A program made the position numbers and the translations under genes. Below, in pieces: positions 61,291-64,000 of a stretch of 64,000 bases of DNA; position 1 is the stretch's first letter, and every line of letters begins with the position of its first letter. Source of the stretch: Desmodesmus armatus (taxonomy: Eukaryota; Chlorophyta; Chlorophyceae; Sphaeropleales; Scenedesmaceae); contig VIIQ02000181.1 of NCBI GenBank assembly GCA_007449985.2, positions 62,001 through 126,000 of the forward strand. The letters are read 5' to 3'. The notes under the pieces were generated by a model, which saw only the letters and a list, made by a program, of their open reading frames with translations, searched no databases and had not been told where the DNA came from.

Positions 61291-63812
61291 CAAGTGACTG
61301 TAACAGCTCTGCTGCTGGCTGTTGTTGGCAAGGTGTGGTCATGTGAGGGTGGCTGGGCTGTGAGCGCATAGAACCAGCTTGCAGATCACGTCAAGGTGGA
61401 TGTTACTGCCAGCTAGCTGTACGGTGCATGCAGCCCTGTGCTCAACTGCAAGAATGTAAGCCATGTGCTTGATTTCAGCCACTTTCATCCTGGTGACTTT
61501 GGCACTCTCATTTTGCTTGCCGCGCGGCCTCTCAGGGTGGGGTTTGAGGGCCGCCAACAAGCATTTTTGGTCCGGGGGTCAGATTTGAGTTGGTGATGCC
61601 ACGTGGCTGGAAACATGTTGGCGAAGTTGTAACAGCTCTCAAATGTGCTGCTAGCTGTTGTTGGCAAGGTATGGGCTCGTGTAGAGGGCGGCGCTGTGTG
61701 CGCGCAGAACCGTGCCTGCAAATCATGCAAGGTGGAATGTACTGCCAACTAGCTGTGCCGGTGCATGCAGCCCTGTGCTCAACTGCAAGAATGTAAGCCA
61801 TGTGCTTGATTTCAGCCACTTTCATCCTGGTGACTTTGGCACTCTCATTTTGCTTGCCGCGCGGCCTCTCAGGGTGGGGTTTGAGGGCCGCCAACAAGCA
61901 TTTTTGGTCCGGGGGTCAGATTTGAGTTGGTGATGCCACGTGGCTGGAAACATGTTGGCGAAGTTGTAACAGCTCTCAAATGTGCTGCTAGCTGTTGTTG
62001 GCAAGGTATGGGCTCGTGTAGAGGGCGGCGCTGTGTGCGCGCAGAACCGTGCCTGCAAATCATGCAAGGTGGAATGTACTGCCAACTAGCTGTGCCGGTG
62101 CATGCAGCCCTGTGCTCAACTGCAAGAATGTAAGCCATGTGCTTGATTTCAGCCACTTTCATCCTGGTGACTTTGGCACTCTCATTTTGCTTGCCGCGCG
62201 GCCTCTCAGGGTGGGGTTTGAGGGCCGCCAACAAGCATTTTTGGTCCGGGGGTCAGATTTGAGTTGGTGATGCCACGTGGCTGGAAACATGTTGGCGAAG
62301 TTGTAACAGCTCTCAAATGTGCTGCTAGCTGTTGTTGGCAAGGTATGGGCTCGTGTAGAGGGCGGCGCTGTGTGCGCGCAGAACCGTGCCTGCAAATCAT
62401 GCAAGGTGGAATGTACTGCCAACTAGCTGTGCCGGTGCATGCAGCCCTGTGCTCAACTGCAAGAATGTAAGCCATGTGCTTGATTTCAGCCACTTTCATC
62501 CTGGTGACTTTGGCACTCTCATTTTGCTTGCCGCGCGGCCTCTCAGGGTGGGGTTTGAGGGCCGCCAACAAGCATTTTTGGTCCGGGGGTCAGATTTGAG
62601 TTGGTGATGCCACGTGGCTGGAAACATGTTGGCGAAGTTGTAACAGCTCTCAAATGTGCTGCTAGCTGTTGTTGGCAAGGTATGGGCTCGTGTAGAGGGC
62701 GGCGCTGTGTGCGCGCAGAACCGTGCCTGCAAATCATGCAAGGTGGAATGTACTGCCAACTAGCTGTGCCGGTGCATGCAGCCCTGTGCTCAACTGCAAG
62801 AATGTAAGCCATGTGCTTGATTTCAGCCACTTTCATCCTGGTGACTTTGGCACTCTCATTTTGCTTGCCGCGCGGCCTCTCAGGGTGGGGTTTGAGGGCC
62901 GCCAACAAGCATTTTTGGTCCGGGGGTCAGATTTGAGTTGGTGATGCCACGTGGCTGGAAACATGTTGGCGAAGTTGTAACAGCTCTCAAATGTGCTGCT
63001 AGCTGTTGTTGGCAAGGTATGGGCTCGTGTAGAGGGCGGCGCTGTGTGCGCGCAGAACCGTGCCTGCAAATCATGCAAGGTGGAATGTACTGCCAACTAG
63101 CTGTGCCGGTGCATGCAGCCCTGTGCTCAACTGCAAGAATGTAAGCCATGTGCTTGATTTCAGCCACTTTCATCCTGGTGACTTTGGCACTCTCATTTTG
63201 CTTGCCGCGCGGCCTCTCAGGGTGGGGTTTGAGGGCCGCCAACAAGCATTTTTGGTCCGGGGGTCAGATTTGAGTTGGTGATGCCACGTGGCTGGAAACA
63301 TGTTGGCGAAGTTGTAACAGCTCTCAAATGTGCTGCTAGCTGTTGTTGGCAAGGTATGGGCTCGTGTAGAGGGCGGCGCTGTGTGCGCGCAGAACCGTGC
63401 CTGCAAATCATGCAAGGTGGAATGTACTGCCAGCTAGCTGAGCAAGTGCATGCAGCCCTGTGCTCAACTGCAAGAATGTAAGCCATGTGCTTGATTTCAG
63501 CCACTTTCATCCTGGTGACTTTGGCACTCTCATTTTGCTTGCCGCGCGGCTTCTCAGGGTGGGGTTTGAGGGCCGCCAACAAGCATTTTTGGTCCGGGGG
63601 TCAGATTTGAGTTGGTGATGCCACGTGGCTGGAAACATGTTGGCGAAGTTGCAACAGCTCTCAAATGTGCTGCTAGCTGTTGTTGGCAAGGTATGGGCTC
63701 GTGTAGAGGGCGGCGCTGTGTGCGCGCAGAACCGTGCCTGCAAATCATGCAAGGTGGAATGTACTGCCAACTAGCTGTGCCGGTGCATGCAGCCCTGTGC
63801 TCAACTGCAGGA
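61290..63812 (+). repeat. 337-bp tandem array, about 7.5 copies
   Basis: The same sequence recurs every 337 bp (for example GTTGGTGATGCCACGTGGCT at 61590, 61927, 62264, 62601, 62938, 63275 and 63612). Copies two to five appear identical; the first half-copy (61290-61480) is clearly diverged, and the last two have a few changes. 337 is not a multiple of three, so no frame runs through. All short frames inside are by-products. Confidence 0.97.
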
Positions 63813-64000
63813 TTGAGATCCTTAATACATGTCGACATCGGAGCCTTTCCCAGTGGGGGAAGTGCAGGTGATTAACCTGCTTCATATGTCAGGCACCATA
63901 GCTTCCCATTCAGAGTCAAGGTGAGACATTGCCTAGAAACAGGCAACCTTCAAGATGGACTAAAGCTGTTCCAGTATTGTCCAAGAGGTGCTTGCTTAAA
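63813..64000. other. Unique sequence after the array
   Basis: Fewer than 200 bp; nothing recognised. Confidence 0.4.

Noticed and set aside
61290..63812. CRISPR-like array
   Set aside because: Units are 337 bp with no unique spacers, and the DNA is eukaryotic.

Overview
The window is nuclear DNA of a eukaryotic green alga. Every gene I could reconstruct has several GT-AG introns that join in phase. A light-dependent protochlorophyllide reductase with a plastid-type leader points to a chlorophyte. Long CAG/CTG runs, G/C homopolymers, an F-box/LRR protein of a type I associate with Sphaeropleales (Scenedesmus-like), and Helitron and KDZ transposons fit Chlorophyceae. The genus cannot be fixed from this sequence alone.

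Layout: 1-5.4 kb, 3' part of a coiled-coil protein kinase gene (+). 8.8-13.6 kb, complete LPOR gene (-) with a fold-back MITE in intron 4. 15.4-18.1 kb, complete organellar (probably mitochondrial) ribosomal protein uL11 gene (-). 19.1-20.9 kb, F-box/LRR gene (+) with an apparent frameshift. 23.3-23.6 kb, G-rich minisatellite. 23.9-30.1 kb, ELMO-domain gene (-) with a long poly-Gln/Ala N-terminal region and a SINE-like insertion in an intron. 30.4-47.3 kb, a mobile region: two direct composite repeats full of GC hairpins flank a decaying Helitron Rep/PIF1-helicase gene at 36.4-44.1 kb. 47.7-52.8 kb, a complete RlmL-type THUMP/methyltransferase gene (+). 53.5-53.9 kb, small tandem repeats. 54.7-59.2 kb, an almost intact KDZ-family (Kyakuja-Dileera-Zisupton) transposase gene (+). 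61.3-63.8 kb, a tandem array with a 337-bp period, about 7.5 copies.

The most unusual feature is shared by five host genes. Next to many real exons lie one to three partial, diverged tandem copies ('ghost exons') that cross an exon-intron junction. They are usually displaced by about 110-250 bp and carry the splice site plus 35-140 bp of exon. I count at least 18. In every reconstructed gene the outer copy is the one that gives an open in-phase transcript. The two transposon genes show none that I can see, which suggests an ongoing host-genome process of short local tandem duplication that lengthens introns and could seed alternative exons.

The genes form no operon or pathway. ELMO and RlmL are divergently oriented and separated only by the roughly 17-kb mobile region, whose right edge lies about 330 bp from the inferred RlmL start. 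All gene models come from reading splice junctions and reading frame by eye. No database search was run.
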